From CAZWUL01 sp964636625 (GTDB taxonomy: Bacteria > Atribacterota > Phoenicimicrobiia > Phoenicimicrobiales > Stramentimicrobiaceae), in assembly GCA_964636625.1 (NCBI GenBank), contig CAZWUL010000019.1, positions 1-21,283 on the forward strand: a stretch of DNA of 21,283 nucleotides, read 5' to 3'. The translations under genes and the position numbers were made by a program. The notes under the pieces are model-generated. The model saw only the letters and a list, made by a program, of their open reading frames with translations. It did no database searches and was not told where the DNA came from. The first letter of the stretch is position 1; each line of letters starts with the position of its first letter. This document shows positions 1 through 8,084 of this stretch, in pieces.

Positions 1-173
1 TTGGAGAAGAGATCTCTCCTGTTATCTTCTTACAGGGTACGGTATTTGGTTGTCAAGATTGAAAATGATGTATTCTAATTCATTATTTTATATTTGTTAA
101 TGCAATTTAGTGATATCTTTATTCTGATTATATTATACAACATGGATGCTATAAATTCTTTTTTTTAGAAAGA
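1..173. other. Gene-free end of window; possible minus-strand promoter
   Basis: No credible coding region is visible here. On the minus strand a perfect -35 hexamer TTGACA (51-56) is followed after about 18 bp by a weak -10-like TAAGAA, and then by a purine-rich stretch with a 10-bp palindrome AGAGATCTCT near the window edge. This could be the promoter and leader of the next minus-strand transcription unit, which lies outside the window. The -10 match is poor, so this is only a suggestion. Confidence 0.25.
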
Positions 174-209
174 GAAAAAAGAAAGCCCCTCAGCAAATGC
201 TGAAGGGCT
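174..209 (-). terminator. Rho-independent terminator after tRNA-Asn
   Basis: On the minus strand a 12-bp stem with a two-base loop (stem bases 184-209, one G-U wobble) is followed by a T-rich tract (174-183). It starts nine bases after the CCA end of tRNA-Asn and so ends the tRNA transcript. Confidence 0.85.
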
Positions 210-217
210 GGATTTAC

Positions 218-292
218 TGGCTCCCCGGGTAGGATTCGAACCTACAACCCTCCGGTTAACAGCCGGATGCTCCACCATTGAGCTACCGAGGA
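218..292 (-). tRNA. tRNA-Asn (anticodon GTT)
   Basis: The minus strand folds into a complete 75-nt cloverleaf. It has a 7-bp acceptor stem (one U-G pair), a 4-bp D stem, a 5-bp anticodon stem around loop CTGTTAA (anticodon GTT), a 5-nt variable loop and a 5-bp T stem with loop TTCGAAT. The 3' CCA is encoded (218-220). It has its own promoter (307-335) and terminator (174-209), so it is probably transcribed independently of rpoD. Confidence 0.97.
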
Positions 293-306
293 ATAACGCA
301 AAGTTT

Positions 307-335
307 ATTATAATCTATATTGCTGAAAAGGTCAA
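307..335 (-). promoter_or_regulatory. Sigma-70-type promoter of tRNA-Asn
   Basis: On the minus strand TTGACC (330-335) and TATAAT (307-312) are separated by exactly 17 bp. Transcription would start around position 300, a few bases before the mature tRNA 5' end at 292. The near-consensus match and its position directly before a stable RNA gene make this a strong call. Confidence 0.88.
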
Positions 336-338
336 TAA

Positions 339-354
339 AAAATCATATGATTTT
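339..354 (-). terminator. Weak AT-rich hairpin after rpoD
   Basis: A perfect 16-bp palindrome (AAAATC-ATAT-GATTTT) is followed on the minus strand by a short T run, about 50 bp after the rpoD stop. It may terminate or pause rpoD transcripts before the tRNA promoter. The stem has only two G-C pairs, so it would be weak. Confidence 0.3.
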
Positions 355-403
355 AAAACTTTATATTATTTTTGGGCTACTATTCACTATTTTTAATGAA
401 TTT

Positions 404-1516
404 CTAATCAAGGTAATCTCTTAATTTTTTACTACGACTGGGATGCCTTAACTTTCTAAGTGCCTTGGCTTCAATCTGTCTGATCCTCTCCCGGGTAACT
501 CCAAACTCTCTGCCAACCTCTTCCAGGGTATGGGGATGCCCATCGGTTATCCCAAATCTTAATTCTAAAACCCGTTTTTCCCGTTGAGTTAATGTTTTCA
601 GTACTCCGTCAAGCTGTTCCTTTAACAAAGTATGGGAAGCTATCTTGGGAGGAGCAGGCGAGTCTTCATCCTCTATAAAATCACCCAGATGACTATCATC
701 TTCTTTACCAATCGGGCTTTCCAAAGACACCGGCTCTTGTGCAGTTTTGATTATTCCTTTAATTTTTTCCAGGGGAAGTTCCATTCTTTCAGCAATTTCT
801 TCAATAGTCGGCTCTCGTCCCAGCTCCTGTAACAGATATCTTGAAACACGTACTAATTTATTTATCGTTTCAACCATGTGCACAGGCACACGGATAGTCC
901 TTGCCTGATCTGCAATAGCTCGAGTAATTGCCTGTCTTATCCACCAGGTCGCATAGGTGCTAAACTTATACCCTCTTCTATAATCGAATTTTTCTACAGC
1001 ACGTATTAATCCCATATTACCTTCCTGGATTAAATCCAGAAAAAGCATTCCTCTCCCAACATATCTTTTGGCAATACTCACTACTAATCTTAAATTAGAC
1101 TGTACTAAGATTCTTTTGGCTTCTTCGTCTCCTGCCTCCATCCGTTTGGCTAATTCTATCTCTTCATCTGCACTTAACAATCTGATTTGGCCAATTTCTT
1201 TTAAATACATCTTCACCGGATCATCTAGCTCAAACCCCTTGCCGAGCACTATCTCAGTGGGTAGGTCTTTTTTTGAAATAACATCTATCCCTGTTTTTTT
1301 TGTTCTTCTTTTTTCTTCTGTAGTCTCTTCCTCTTCTTCTTTTTCTTCCTCGTCTACCACGTCTACTCCGGATCTGTTAAGGGCATCATACAAATCTTCT
1401 ATTTTGTTAATATTGAGTATCTCGTCTTCCAGATAGTTTTCTATTTCCTGAAACGTAAGATAGCTTTTTTCTTTTCCTTTTTCGATCAAACCTTCTATTT
1501 TCTTTTTCTTTGCCAT
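404..1516 (-). CDS. rpoD: RNA polymerase primary sigma factor RpoD (SigA)
   Basis: This is the housekeeping sigma factor that directs RNA polymerase to -10/-35 promoters. The 370-aa protein has a short region 1.1 (about 1-55), an acidic glutamate-rich linker (about 55-70), region 1.2 starting at DDPVKMYLKEIG (about 98-110), region 2 with the core-binding and -10-recognition helices (about 138-210, including the YATWWIRQAI segment), region 3, and a C-terminal region 4.2 helix-turn-helix (VTRERIRQIEAKALRKL, about 340-360). Its length fits the short Firmicutes-type SigA rather than the proteobacterial RpoD with its long non-conserved insert. The ATG follows an AAGGGG ribosome site. It lies 65 bp after dnaG, the common dnaG-rpoD pairing, and probably shares the promoter upstream of dnaG. 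Confidence 0.98.
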   Translation of the reverse strand: MAKKKKIEGLIEKGKEKSYLTFQEIENYLEDEILNINKIEDLYDALNRSGVDVVDEEEKEEEEETTEEKRRTKKTGIDVISKKDLPTEIVLGKGFELDDPVKMYLKEIGQIRLLSADEEIELAKRMEAGDEEAKRILVQSNLRLVVSIAKRYVGRGMLFLDLIQEGNMGLIRAVEKFDYRRGYKFSTYATWWIRQAITRAIADQARTIRVPVHMVETINKLVRVSRYLLQELGREPTIEEIAERMELPLEKIKGIIKTAQEPVSLESPIGKEDDSHLGDFIEDEDSPAPPKIASHTLLKEQLDGVLKTLTQREKRVLELRFGITDGHPHTLEEVGREFGVTRERIRQIEAKALRKLRHPSRSKKLRDYLD

Positions 1517-1581
1517 GAAAACAGCCCCTTTTTATGTGATAATTTATTCTTTTATTGTATCCAAATGTACCCAAATATTAA

Positions 1582-3345
1582 TTATACAAGTGTCTTTATT
1601 TTATGCAAAATATTCTGATAATCCTGGAGAAGTTCCGGTTTAACTTCGTTATTTTCACTTTCCTCTTGTTTTATTTTTATCCTTATTGTGTTTAACTTTA
1701 ATTGAAGTTGATACTTTTTGATTGCATTTATTGAGCGAATTATTGTTTCTTCATCGGAATGTACCACATCTTTAAAAACAATCTCTGATAATAATTTAAT
1801 AATATTTTGATTTTCAAGCTGGTCAATTATTTTTTGAATATTTACCTTTTCTCCGTTTTCGAATAAGCCCTTGATAACAGAAACAATTTCTCTGTGTTCT
1901 TTATTTGTAAAGTCATTTATGTCTAATTCTGAAAGAATTTTTTCGATATTCCCGCTATCCTGCACCATGCTTCCTATTAATATTTTTTCTGCATTTATAT
2001 GAGTTGATTCTGTAACATTTTTTGCTGATGTCGATATACTGGGAAGCGTCCGGTTCCCTCTTTGATAACGGCTTAGATCTTTAAACATAGTGTCTTCTTC
2101 CAATCCTAATCTTTCAGCAATTTTCTTTACTTCTGCATGTAATTCTAATTGACTATCAATATTAGCCAGATCATCAAAGAGTCCCCTTGCGATTGCTATT
2201 TTACCTTCGCTGCTGGCAGGATTATGCTGTTGTGTTAATATTTCTAATTTGTAATCAATTAAAGGTAATGATTTTTCGATAAGTCTGTCAAAGAAATCAG
2301 CACCTTTTTTTAATAATACATCAGCAGGATCACTGTCTGCCGGTAAAGATATTATTCTAATCTTAATTCCTGCTTTTTTTATTAAATTAAGGCTTCTCAG
2401 TGTGGCATTCTTGCCAGCCGTATCGGAATCAAAGGCAATTATGACCTCATCTGCATATCTTTTTAGTAAATCAATCTGCTGGGTAGTTAGGGCAGTACCC
2501 AATGAGCCAACTGTATTATCAAAACCATATTGATGAGCCATTAATACGTCTGTGTATCCTTCCATTATAATAACCTGATTTTTTTGTCTTATACCCATTC
2601 TTGCCTGGAATAACCCATATAAATTTTTTCCCTTGCTATAAACAGGAGTTTCCGGGGAATTGATGTATTTTGGTAAAGCGTCATCCAGTACTCTTCCACC
2701 GAAAGCAATAATCTTTCCCTGTAAATTTATAATTGGAAACATAACTCTATTTCTAAAATAATCAATCACATTTCCAGTTTTTCTACTTTTAACTGCTAAA
2801 CCAGCCTTAAATAAATCAGTGGCTTTAAATTTTTTCTGTACTAGTATTTTTATTAGATGCTCATATCCCGGCAAGGCATAGCCGAGGTGAAACTTCTGAA
2901 TTGTTTCCTTTTTAAAGTTACGTTCGGATAAATATTTAAGGGCTTTTTTACCATTTTGTTCATATAAAATTTTCTGGTAATAACTTGCTGAAATTTCATT
3001 CAAGCGTAGTATAGTTTCTCGCTCCCTATATAATTGGCTGTCCTGATTTTTAGGAGTTGGCAGTTGTACACCGGCTTTTTCTGCTAACATCTTAACTGCC
3101 TCCGGAAAGTTTAGCTTTTCCATTTTCATAATAAAGCTAAAAACATTACCGCCTTCCCCACAACCAAAACAATGAAATATTTGTTTTTCGCTGTCTACCA
3201 TAAAAGAAGGAGTTTTTTCCTGATGAAAGGGACATAATCCTTTATGTCCCTTTCCACTAGGTTTTAAGGGCACATATTCTGAAATTATACCCACGATATC
3301 AACCCTATTTCTTATTTCATCTAATATTTCTTCAGAATATTTCAC
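1582..3345 (-). CDS. dnaG: DNA primase DnaG
   Basis: DnaG synthesises RNA primers at the replication fork. The 587-aa protein has an N-terminal CHC2-type zinc ribbon with ligands C38, H41, C59 and C62. A catalytic core with TOPRIM motifs follows: IIMEGYTD (catalytic Glu at about 262) and FDSDTAG (306-308 acidic cluster). The C-terminal 140 or so residues form the helicase-interacting region, which is poorly conserved as usual. The start is GTG (3343-3345), preceded by an AAAGGA ribosome site; the N-terminus MKYSEEILDEI matches the family. It is the first gene of the dnaG-rpoD unit, behind the promoter at 3370-3399. Length is normal and nothing is missing. Confidence 0.97.
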   Translation of the reverse strand: MKYSEEILDEIRNRVDIVGIISEYVPLKPSGKGHKGLCPFHQEKTPSFMVDSEKQIFHCFGCGEGGNVFSFIMKMEKLNFPEAVKMLAEKAGVQLPTPKNQDSQLYRERETILRLNEISASYYQKILYEQNGKKALKYLSERNFKKETIQKFHLGYALPGYEHLIKILVQKKFKATDLFKAGLAVKSRKTGNVIDYFRNRVMFPIINLQGKIIAFGGRVLDDALPKYINSPETPVYSKGKNLYGLFQARMGIRQKNQVIIMEGYTDVLMAHQYGFDNTVGSLGTALTTQQIDLLKRYADEVIIAFDSDTAGKNATLRSLNLIKKAGIKIRIISLPADSDPADVLLKKGADFFDRLIEKSLPLIDYKLEILTQQHNPASSEGKIAIARGLFDDLANIDSQLELHAEVKKIAERLGLEEDTMFKDLSRYQRGNRTLPSISTSAKNVTESTHINAEKILIGSMVQDSGNIEKILSELDINDFTNKEHREIVSVIKGLFENGEKVNIQKIIDQLENQNIIKLLSEIVFKDVVHSDEETIIRSINAIKKYQLQLKLNTIRIKIKQEESENNEVKPELLQDYQNILHKIKTLV

Positions 3346-3369
3346 AATAGAAAGTCCTTTTTCGCTTGA

Positions 3370-3399
3370 ATTATATAATTTCTTAAAGATATATGTCTT
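3370..3399 (-). promoter_or_regulatory. Putative sigma-70-type promoter of dnaG-rpoD
   Basis: On the minus strand a perfect TATAAT (3370-3375) lies 24 bp before the dnaG GTG start. An AAGACA -35-like hexamer (3394-3399) lies 18 bp upstream of it. The -10 is consensus and the -35 matches four of six bases. Its location fits expression of dnaG-rpoD. Confidence 0.6.
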
Positions 3400-3682
3400 T
3401 AGATTTATGTTTAGCTATATATTTATTAACTTCCCCGTTATACTTAATTACAACAAAATGTCCTAAATACCCTTTTTTTATTTAACATTTTTAAAAATCA
3501 TGTATATTAGAAAATTGATGGGCATTCTGATAGGAATGATTTTAATCTTTACAAATATTTGAAAATACAAGTAAATATCGCACCCTCAAAGCGTATGGCT
3601 TTAAGAACTCTAAAAAAGGTTTAACTTTTTGCTACTTTTTAGCTCTTTTCTCTTTCGCTTTTTTATTTATACTTTAACTCTG

Positions 3683-3700
3683 ATATTGCTTAAGCAATAT
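3683..3700. repeat. 18-bp perfect palindrome (possible operator)
   Basis: The sequence ATATTGCTTAAGCAATAT is a perfect inverted repeat with the core TTGC-TTAA-GCAA. No T run follows it on either strand, so it is not a terminator. It could be a protein-binding site. Its TTGC/GCAA half-sites resemble those in the array at 12414-12439, but chance is possible in AT-rich DNA. Confidence 0.4.
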
Positions 3701-3783
3701 ACTTACATCTTTGTAATTCAGGTAAAATATTGTCATCTATCTTATCTTTAATTTTTTATTGTAAAACCATTTTATTAAACCAT

Positions 3784-3816
3784 TACTACCTTCTTAGAAA
3801 GTGGTTTTTTATGTTA
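3784..3816 (+). terminator. Terminator-like hairpin read on the plus strand
   Basis: On the plus strand a stem of about 10 bp (ACTACCTTCT paired with AGAAAGTGGT, one G-U and one mismatch) is followed directly by six Ts. All genes here are on the minus strand. It may therefore act on a plus-strand transcript, or serve as imperfect 3'-end structure for the catabolic operon, whose last gene stops at 3848. On the minus strand the stem is weaker and lacks a clean T run. Confidence 0.35.
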
Positions 3817-3847
3817 AATAAAATACAACAATTTATGCTTATAAAAG

Positions 3848-5083
3848 TTAAAAAAGAGGTTCATAAACGTTGCTACTCTGTAACGTCCTGTCTACTTTGC
3901 CATACTTTCCGCCACCACCTGCCAGCAAAGATAATTTCCCTTCTCTGGCTGCGATAATATCTTTGGCAATTTTAAAACCAACTGCCTGACTTATCTCCTG
4001 GTAAGTTGCTTTGTGCAAAATATTCATTTCTGTGCCAAAATAAGCAAATAGTTTTTCTAATGTTTTTTTCCCAACTCCTGGAACAAAATCCAAGGCAACT
4101 TGGTGACAATAAGGAGCACGATGGGCAGGAGAAATGGAATCCCGACCAACAGATATATCAATAATTCTATCAAGCACACCCCTGGTAACCTTATTGCTTC
4201 CACATTTATCACAATGAAAAACCGGTGGAGGGCTGCTTGTTGTACTATTACAGTCTTCGCAATACGTACGATGATACTTACCAAGTTTGGGATCGAGGCC
4301 ATAATTTTCAGCTACTTTTCTGCTATTTTCTCTTCTCAAGGCCATTAACAATTCCTTAAAAGAAGGTTTTTCGATATTTATTACATTATATTCACGACCA
4401 ATCTTGGGAAGTGAATGGGCATCAGAATTAGTTAAATATGTAAAATTTTCAAGGTCTTTTAAATAATCTGCTAAAAACGTGTCTGCACTCAATCCCAATT
4501 CTACAGCAGGTATTTTTTCAATAGTTGCAGGTGTAAACATTTCAGTTAAACGAGCAACACAACTGCCAAATACACTTTTATATGGTGTAAAGATATGTGC
4601 AGGAATGACAACACCTCCGAAACTGTTGACCATATTAAAAAATTCCTGGGCAGTTATTCCACTATTCTGGGAACTTAAATTAAGGTTAGTTACTACACCT
4701 TTCATTTTTTTGCTAAATTCCCTGATATCAGCAAAAAAAGGGAAAAAAGCTATTTGGTGGGATAATCCTCCTTTTTTTTCTCTGGTTTCGATTTCTGACC
4801 CAAGTATAATTGTAACATTATCTCTATAGCGCAATCCACCGTCCTGCAGTTCTCTCATTTCTCCGCTATTCATTAGTTTCCCAATATCTTCAATGACTCT
4901 TGGGGATGCGCAATCTACAATTCCAACTATATCTATGCCTTTTCTGTTAAGGCATTCTCTGGCAATATTGGAAAAAGTCAGTCTTCGGGAAGCAGTCACC
5001 TTAACTGGCAAATCTTTGCTATCCCTGCCAATATGAACATGAAGGTCGACAAAATATTGTTTTTGCTTCTTATTCTGGTTCAT
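3848..5083 (-). CDS. Endonuclease Q-like PHP-domain DNA repair protein
   Basis: This protein resembles the PHP-family proteins with a C-terminal zinc ribbon that include archaeal and bacterial endonuclease Q, which nicks DNA 5' of deaminated bases (uracil, hypoxanthine) and abasic sites. Metal-binding PHP motifs are visible: DLHVH at 13-17, an acidic SEIET at 96-100, PAHIFTP at 161-167 and NSDAHS at 219-224. A four-cysteine zinc ribbon follows (C275, C278, C291, C294). After it comes a helix-hairpin-helix-like PGVGKKTLEKL segment (from about 334) and a glycine-rich tail. At 411 aa it is the usual full length. Its ATG overlaps the stop of the upstream Nudix gene in an ATGA junction, so the two are translationally coupled. 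The family call is firm; the exact substrate is inferred from characterised relatives. Confidence 0.85.
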   Translation of the reverse strand: MNQNKKQKQYFVDLHVHIGRDSKDLPVKVTASRRLTFSNIARECLNRKGIDIVGIVDCASPRVIEDIGKLMNSGEMRELQDGGLRYRDNVTIILGSEIETREKKGGLSHQIAFFPFFADIREFSKKMKGVVTNLNLSSQNSGITAQEFFNMVNSFGGVVIPAHIFTPYKSVFGSCVARLTEMFTPATIEKIPAVELGLSADTFLADYLKDLENFTYLTNSDAHSLPKIGREYNVINIEKPSFKELLMALRRENSRKVAENYGLDPKLGKYHRTYCEDCNSTTSSPPPVFHCDKCGSNKVTRGVLDRIIDISVGRDSISPAHRAPYCHQVALDFVPGVGKKTLEKLFAYFGTEMNILHKATYQEISQAVGFKIAKDIIAAREGKLSLLAGGGGKYGKVDRTLQSSNVYEPLF

Positions 5084-5616
5084 CTATTTAACCACCACAA
5101 TATTCCAACCAAAGTTTTAGCATCTTTTACTTGATTATTGTTTAATAACGAAGTAATTCTTTTTTTATCATACTCCATTACTTCGATAAATTCATCATGG
5201 TCAGTGTTAGTTTTTGTTTTTTTTAAGTTACAGGCATAAAAAAGGATCAATTTTTCACTGCAAAATCCAGGAGCTGAATAAAAATCATATATCTTTTCCC
5301 AGTTTTGTGCCTGGTAACCTGTTTCTTCTTCCAATTCACGCTTGGCGCAATTAATTATTTCTTCATTAGGCTCAAGAGTTCCAGCCGGGAGCTCCAGCAG
5401 CACATCTTCAATCGCCTTTCTAAATTGTTTAACCATGATAACTTTTTCTTTGCTATTCTGTGCCAGTATAACTACTGCTCCTGGATGGTCAATAATCTCT
5501 CGAGTGGATTTTTTCCCATTTGGGAGAGTAACTTCATCTTTCCTGAGATTAATTACTCTCCCGCTATAAATTCGTTCAGTTCTTATTGTTTTTTCTCTTA
5601 GGTATTCTGTATTCAT
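5080..5616 (-). CDS. Nudix hydrolase, ADP-ribose pyrophosphatase-like
   Basis: The 178-aa protein carries a complete Nudix box at about 79-101 (G-x5-E-x7-REL-x-EE-x-GY), and the overall pattern of ADP-ribose pyrophosphatases of the NudF type (early RIYSGRVINLRKDEV, then LELPAGTLEPNE). Such enzymes hydrolyse ADP-ribose and related nucleoside diphosphate derivatives to AMP and a sugar phosphate. It starts 7 bp after the gamma subunit of the 2-oxoacid oxidoreductase and overlaps the endonuclease Q-like gene by 4 bp. It therefore appears to belong to the same transcript as the fermentation genes. Substrate choice within the Nudix family cannot be fixed from sequence alone. Confidence 0.88.
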   Translation of the reverse strand: MNTEYLREKTIRTERIYSGRVINLRKDEVTLPNGKKSTREIIDHPGAVVILAQNSKEKVIMVKQFRKAIEDVLLELPAGTLEPNEEIINCAKRELEEETGYQAQNWEKIYDFYSAPGFCSEKLILFYACNLKKTKTNTDHDEFIEVMEYDKKRITSLLNNNQVKDAKTLVGILWWLNR

Positions 5617-5623
5617 TTTTTTA

Positions 5624-6166
5624 TTATTTTTGGGTAACTATTTTTTCTCCTCTTTTTATTGCCTTTTTATTTAATTCAACTATTTTTTCTGATTTTTTCC
5701 CCAGGGTTTCTTCCAGTGCCCGTAATATTGTTTCGATTTTTACAGTTTTTCTTGCAGCTACATAAGCGCCCAGAGCTACCATGTTAGCCACTCTTAAATT
5801 CCCTAACTCATTGGCAATTTCATTAGCAGGAACCTTAAAGACCTGCACATCATTACGTTTAACATTTTGTGATATCAGGGATTCATTTAATATGATTGTA
5901 CCACCCTTTTCAACCTCTGGCTCAAACTTATCTAAAGATGGTTTATTCATTGCAATTAAGGTTATAGGATTAGGAACTACAGGCGATGCTACTTCATCAG
6001 AAGATACAATAACTGTACAATTTGCCGTACCTCCACGCATTTCCGGTCCATATGAAGGCATCCAGGCTACTTTTTTTCCTTCCAGCATTCCTGCATAAGC
6101 AATAAGACGTCCCATCAGAAGAACACCCTGGCCGCCAAATCCGGCAATTATTACTTCATCTAACAT
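5624..6166 (-). CDS. 2-oxoacid:ferredoxin oxidoreductase, gamma subunit
   Basis: This is the gamma chain of a four-part 2-oxoacid:ferredoxin oxidoreductase, probably specific for branched-chain (2-oxoisovalerate-type) substrates. The 180-aa protein opens with the family's GFGGQG motif (9-14), followed by the SYGPEMRGGTANC segment typical of gamma subunits (about 39-51). It is encoded last in the order ferredoxin, alpha, beta, gamma. It starts 2 bp after the beta subunit stop, so the two are tightly linked. No cysteine cluster is present, as expected, since the iron-sulfur clusters are in the separate ferredoxin subunit. Confidence 0.93.
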   Translation of the reverse strand: MLDEVIIAGFGGQGVLLMGRLIAYAGMLEGKKVAWMPSYGPEMRGGTANCTVIVSSDEVASPVVPNPITLIAMNKPSLDKFEPEVEKGGTIILNESLISQNVKRNDVQVFKVPANEIANELGNLRVANMVALGAYVAARKTVKIETILRALEETLGKKSEKIVELNKKAIKRGEKIVTQK

Positions 6167-6168
6167 TT

Positions 6169-6915
6169 TTAGGATACCTCCTCTGAATTTTTATACTCTC
6201 CCAGCGGGAAATAAGAAATCATCTTTTTGTCCAACCATTCATTGGCTTCTTTTGGACTAAGTCCCCAATTGGTAGGGCATGTAGACAAGATTTCAACCAT
6301 CGAAAAACCCTTACCGTCTATTTGGAATTGGAATGCCTTTTTAATTGCCTTTTTAGCCCTTATGATATAGGCTGGTTTTGTTAAAGCTACCCTGGCGATA
6401 TAACCCGGGGATTGCAATGTGGAAAGCAATTCACACATCCGGATGGGCATTCCCATCGTTTTTGCGTCACGTCCATAGGGTGAAGTCTGGGTAATTTGCC
6501 CCTCAAGCGTAGTAGGAGCCATCTGCCCACCGGTCATTCCGTAGATAGCATTATTGACAAATATAACTGTAATTTTTTCACCTCTATTGGCAGCATGGAC
6601 TATCTCAGCAGTCCCAATTGAAGCAAGGTCACCATCGCCCTGATAGGAAAAAACAATATTATCCGGTTTAGCCCTTTTAATACCGGTTGCCGTTGCGGGT
6701 GCTCTTCCATGTGCTGCGCAAATCATATCACAATCAAAAAATAAATATGCAAAAACAGAACAACCTACCGGGGCAATACCAATGGTATCTTCTCTAATAT
6801 TTAATTCATCAATTACCTCAGCAATCAAGCGATGTATAATTCCGTGATGACACCCCGGACAATAAGTAAAAGGTATATCAACTAAAGATTTTGGTCTGGA
6901 AAATACTTTATTCAT
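6169..6915 (-). CDS. 2-oxoacid:ferredoxin oxidoreductase, beta subunit (TPP-binding)
   Basis: This subunit binds thiamine pyrophosphate and carries out the decarboxylation. From the chosen start it is 248 aa. It has the YCPGCHHG motif near the N-terminus, a conserved GCSVFAY segment, and the TPP/Mg motif GDGD followed about 26 residues later by NNAIYGMTGGQ. I chose the ATG at 6915 (MNKVFSRPKSL) because family members usually begin just before this point and a GGAGGTGA ribosome site precedes it, although at 13 bases the spacing is long. In-frame alternatives lie upstream: ATG at 6945 and GTG at 6951, behind an AAGGAAG site. It follows the alpha gene and abuts gamma. Confidence 0.92.
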   Translation of the reverse strand: MNKVFSRPKSLVDIPFTYCPGCHHGIIHRLIAEVIDELNIREDTIGIAPVGCSVFAYLFFDCDMICAAHGRAPATATGIKRAKPDNIVFSYQGDGDLASIGTAEIVHAANRGEKITVIFVNNAIYGMTGGQMAPTTLEGQITQTSPYGRDAKTMGMPIRMCELLSTLQSPGYIARVALTKPAYIIRAKKAIKKAFQFQIDGKGFSMVEILSTCPTNWGLSPKEANEWLDKKMISYFPLGEYKNSEEVS

Positions 6916-6990
6916 AAAACTCTTTTCACCTCCAAATTTTTTCATCCACACAAACTTCCTTAATTTTAGTGAACAATCATTAAATATATA

Positions 6991-8043
6991 TCACTTTAAT
7001 ATTTTTTTCACTTTACCAAGAATTTCTGCCGGAGATATCACAACACCTCCGGTTCTACCGTAAAAACTTACTTCTGCTTTTCCTTCTACAGATAGCCTTA
7101 CATCTTCGAGCATCTGCCCTAAACTCATTTCACTAACCAAAATATGGTTTACTTTATCAGCATATTGATTGATAATTTTATAAGGGAATGGATACAGTGT
7201 TATTGGCCTTATCAATCCTATATTAATGCCTTCCTGTTTGCCCTTTTGGATAGTTGTCTTTGCAACCCTGGCGACCGTGCCATAGGCAACAATAACTATA
7301 TCCGGGTTTTCCATATTTACCAGCTCATATTCAACCTCATCTTGCATTCTCTTATATTTTTCACCAATTTTATCAACTAATTTTTCCAACTCATTGGGAT
7401 CCAGGTTAAATGGCACTACTTTTCTGGGCTCTCTACCCTTACAGGAACCTAAAGCCCAGTCTTCTTTTGAAGGGATTTTTTGTTTTATTTCTTTAAATTC
7501 AACTGGTTCCATCATTTGTCCTAACAAACCATCTGCCAATACCATAGCGGGATTTTTGTATTTATCTGCCAGATCAAATGCCTTAATTGTTAAATCGACT
7601 AATTCCTGAACTGATGAAGGTGCCAGTACAATAAGATGATAGTCCCCATGTCCTCCACCTTTGGTAGCCTGAAAATAATCTCCCTGGGCAGGCTGGATTG
7701 AACCTAAACCAGGCCCACCTCTTTGCATATTAACTACTACACAGGGCAATTCGGCACAGGCAATATAGGAAATACCCTCCTGTTTAAGGCTAATTCCAGG
7801 ACTGGACGAGGAAGTCATTACTCTGCCACCTACAGCTGCTGTTCCATAAACCATATTAATAGCTGCTACTTCACTTTCCGCTTGTACAAAAGCAGCTCCA
7901 TCAATTTTTAGCAACCTTTTTGCCATATATGCTGTTAATTCACTCTGAGGAGTTATAGGATATCCATAATAATAGCGACAACCAGCATGAATTGCAGCTT
8001 CACCGATTGCCTCATTGCCTTTCATTAATAATCTTTCTGCCAT
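6991..8043 (-). CDS. vorB: 2-oxoisovalerate:ferredoxin oxidoreductase, alpha subunit (VorB-like)
   Basis: The 350-aa alpha chain helps form the thiamine pyrophosphate site and the CoA/2-oxoacid pocket. The N-terminus is characteristic (MKGNEAIGEAAIHAGCRYYYGYPITPQSE, seen in two parts at 8-34), with the YPITPQSE motif at 28-35. A C-terminal transketolase-like domain II (about 245-350) follows, containing VIVAYGTVARVAK and IRPITLYPFP. Length and motifs match alpha subunits annotated as VorB (3-methyl-2-oxobutanoate dehydrogenase). The ptb/buk neighbours fit a product acyl-CoA that goes to a volatile fatty acid. A 2-oxoglutarate- or aryl-specific relative cannot be ruled out. The ATG is preceded by an AAGGAGG site. 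Confidence 0.92.
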   Translation of the reverse strand: MAERLLMKGNEAIGEAAIHAGCRYYYGYPITPQSELTAYMAKRLLKIDGAAFVQAESEVAAINMVYGTAAVGGRVMTSSSSPGISLKQEGISYIACAELPCVVVNMQRGGPGLGSIQPAQGDYFQATKGGGHGDYHLIVLAPSSVQELVDLTIKAFDLADKYKNPAMVLADGLLGQMMEPVEFKEIKQKIPSKEDWALGSCKGREPRKVVPFNLDPNELEKLVDKIGEKYKRMQDEVEYELVNMENPDIVIVAYGTVARVAKTTIQKGKQEGINIGLIRPITLYPFPYKIINQYADKVNHILVSEMSLGQMLEDVRLSVEGKAEVSFYGRTGGVVISPAEILGKVKKILK

Positions 8044-8084
8044 TGATAATCCTCCTTAATTTTTATAGTCCAAAATATTATTTA

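Larger units (their letters stand above)
3400..3847. other. Gene-free gap between the endoQ-like gene and dnaG
   Basis: This very AT-rich stretch is the longest gap in the window. No open frame in it has a ribosome site or resembles a protein family. Two structures stand out: an 18-bp perfect palindrome at 3683-3700, and a hairpin with a T run at 3784-3816. It could hold an untranslated leader, a small RNA or decayed sequence; I cannot distinguish these. Confidence 0.5.

Noticed and set aside
1068..1436. Long serine-rich open frame antisense to rpoD
   Set aside because: It is a shadow of the glutamate/lysine-rich coding strand of rpoD, with no ribosome site and no family resemblance.
3500..3562. 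Plus-strand 20-aa hydrophobic open frame (MYIRKLMGILIGMILIFTNI), reminiscent of type I toxin peptides
   Set aside because: There is no ribosome site or clear promoter before it, and short hydrophobic frames are expected by chance in AT-rich DNA. It could only be revived by a plus-strand transcript.
3730..3957. Plus-strand 75-codon open frame between the endoQ-like gene and dnaG
   Set aside because: It overlaps the endoQ-like coding region antisense, has low-complexity AT-driven composition and no recognisable motif or ribosome site.
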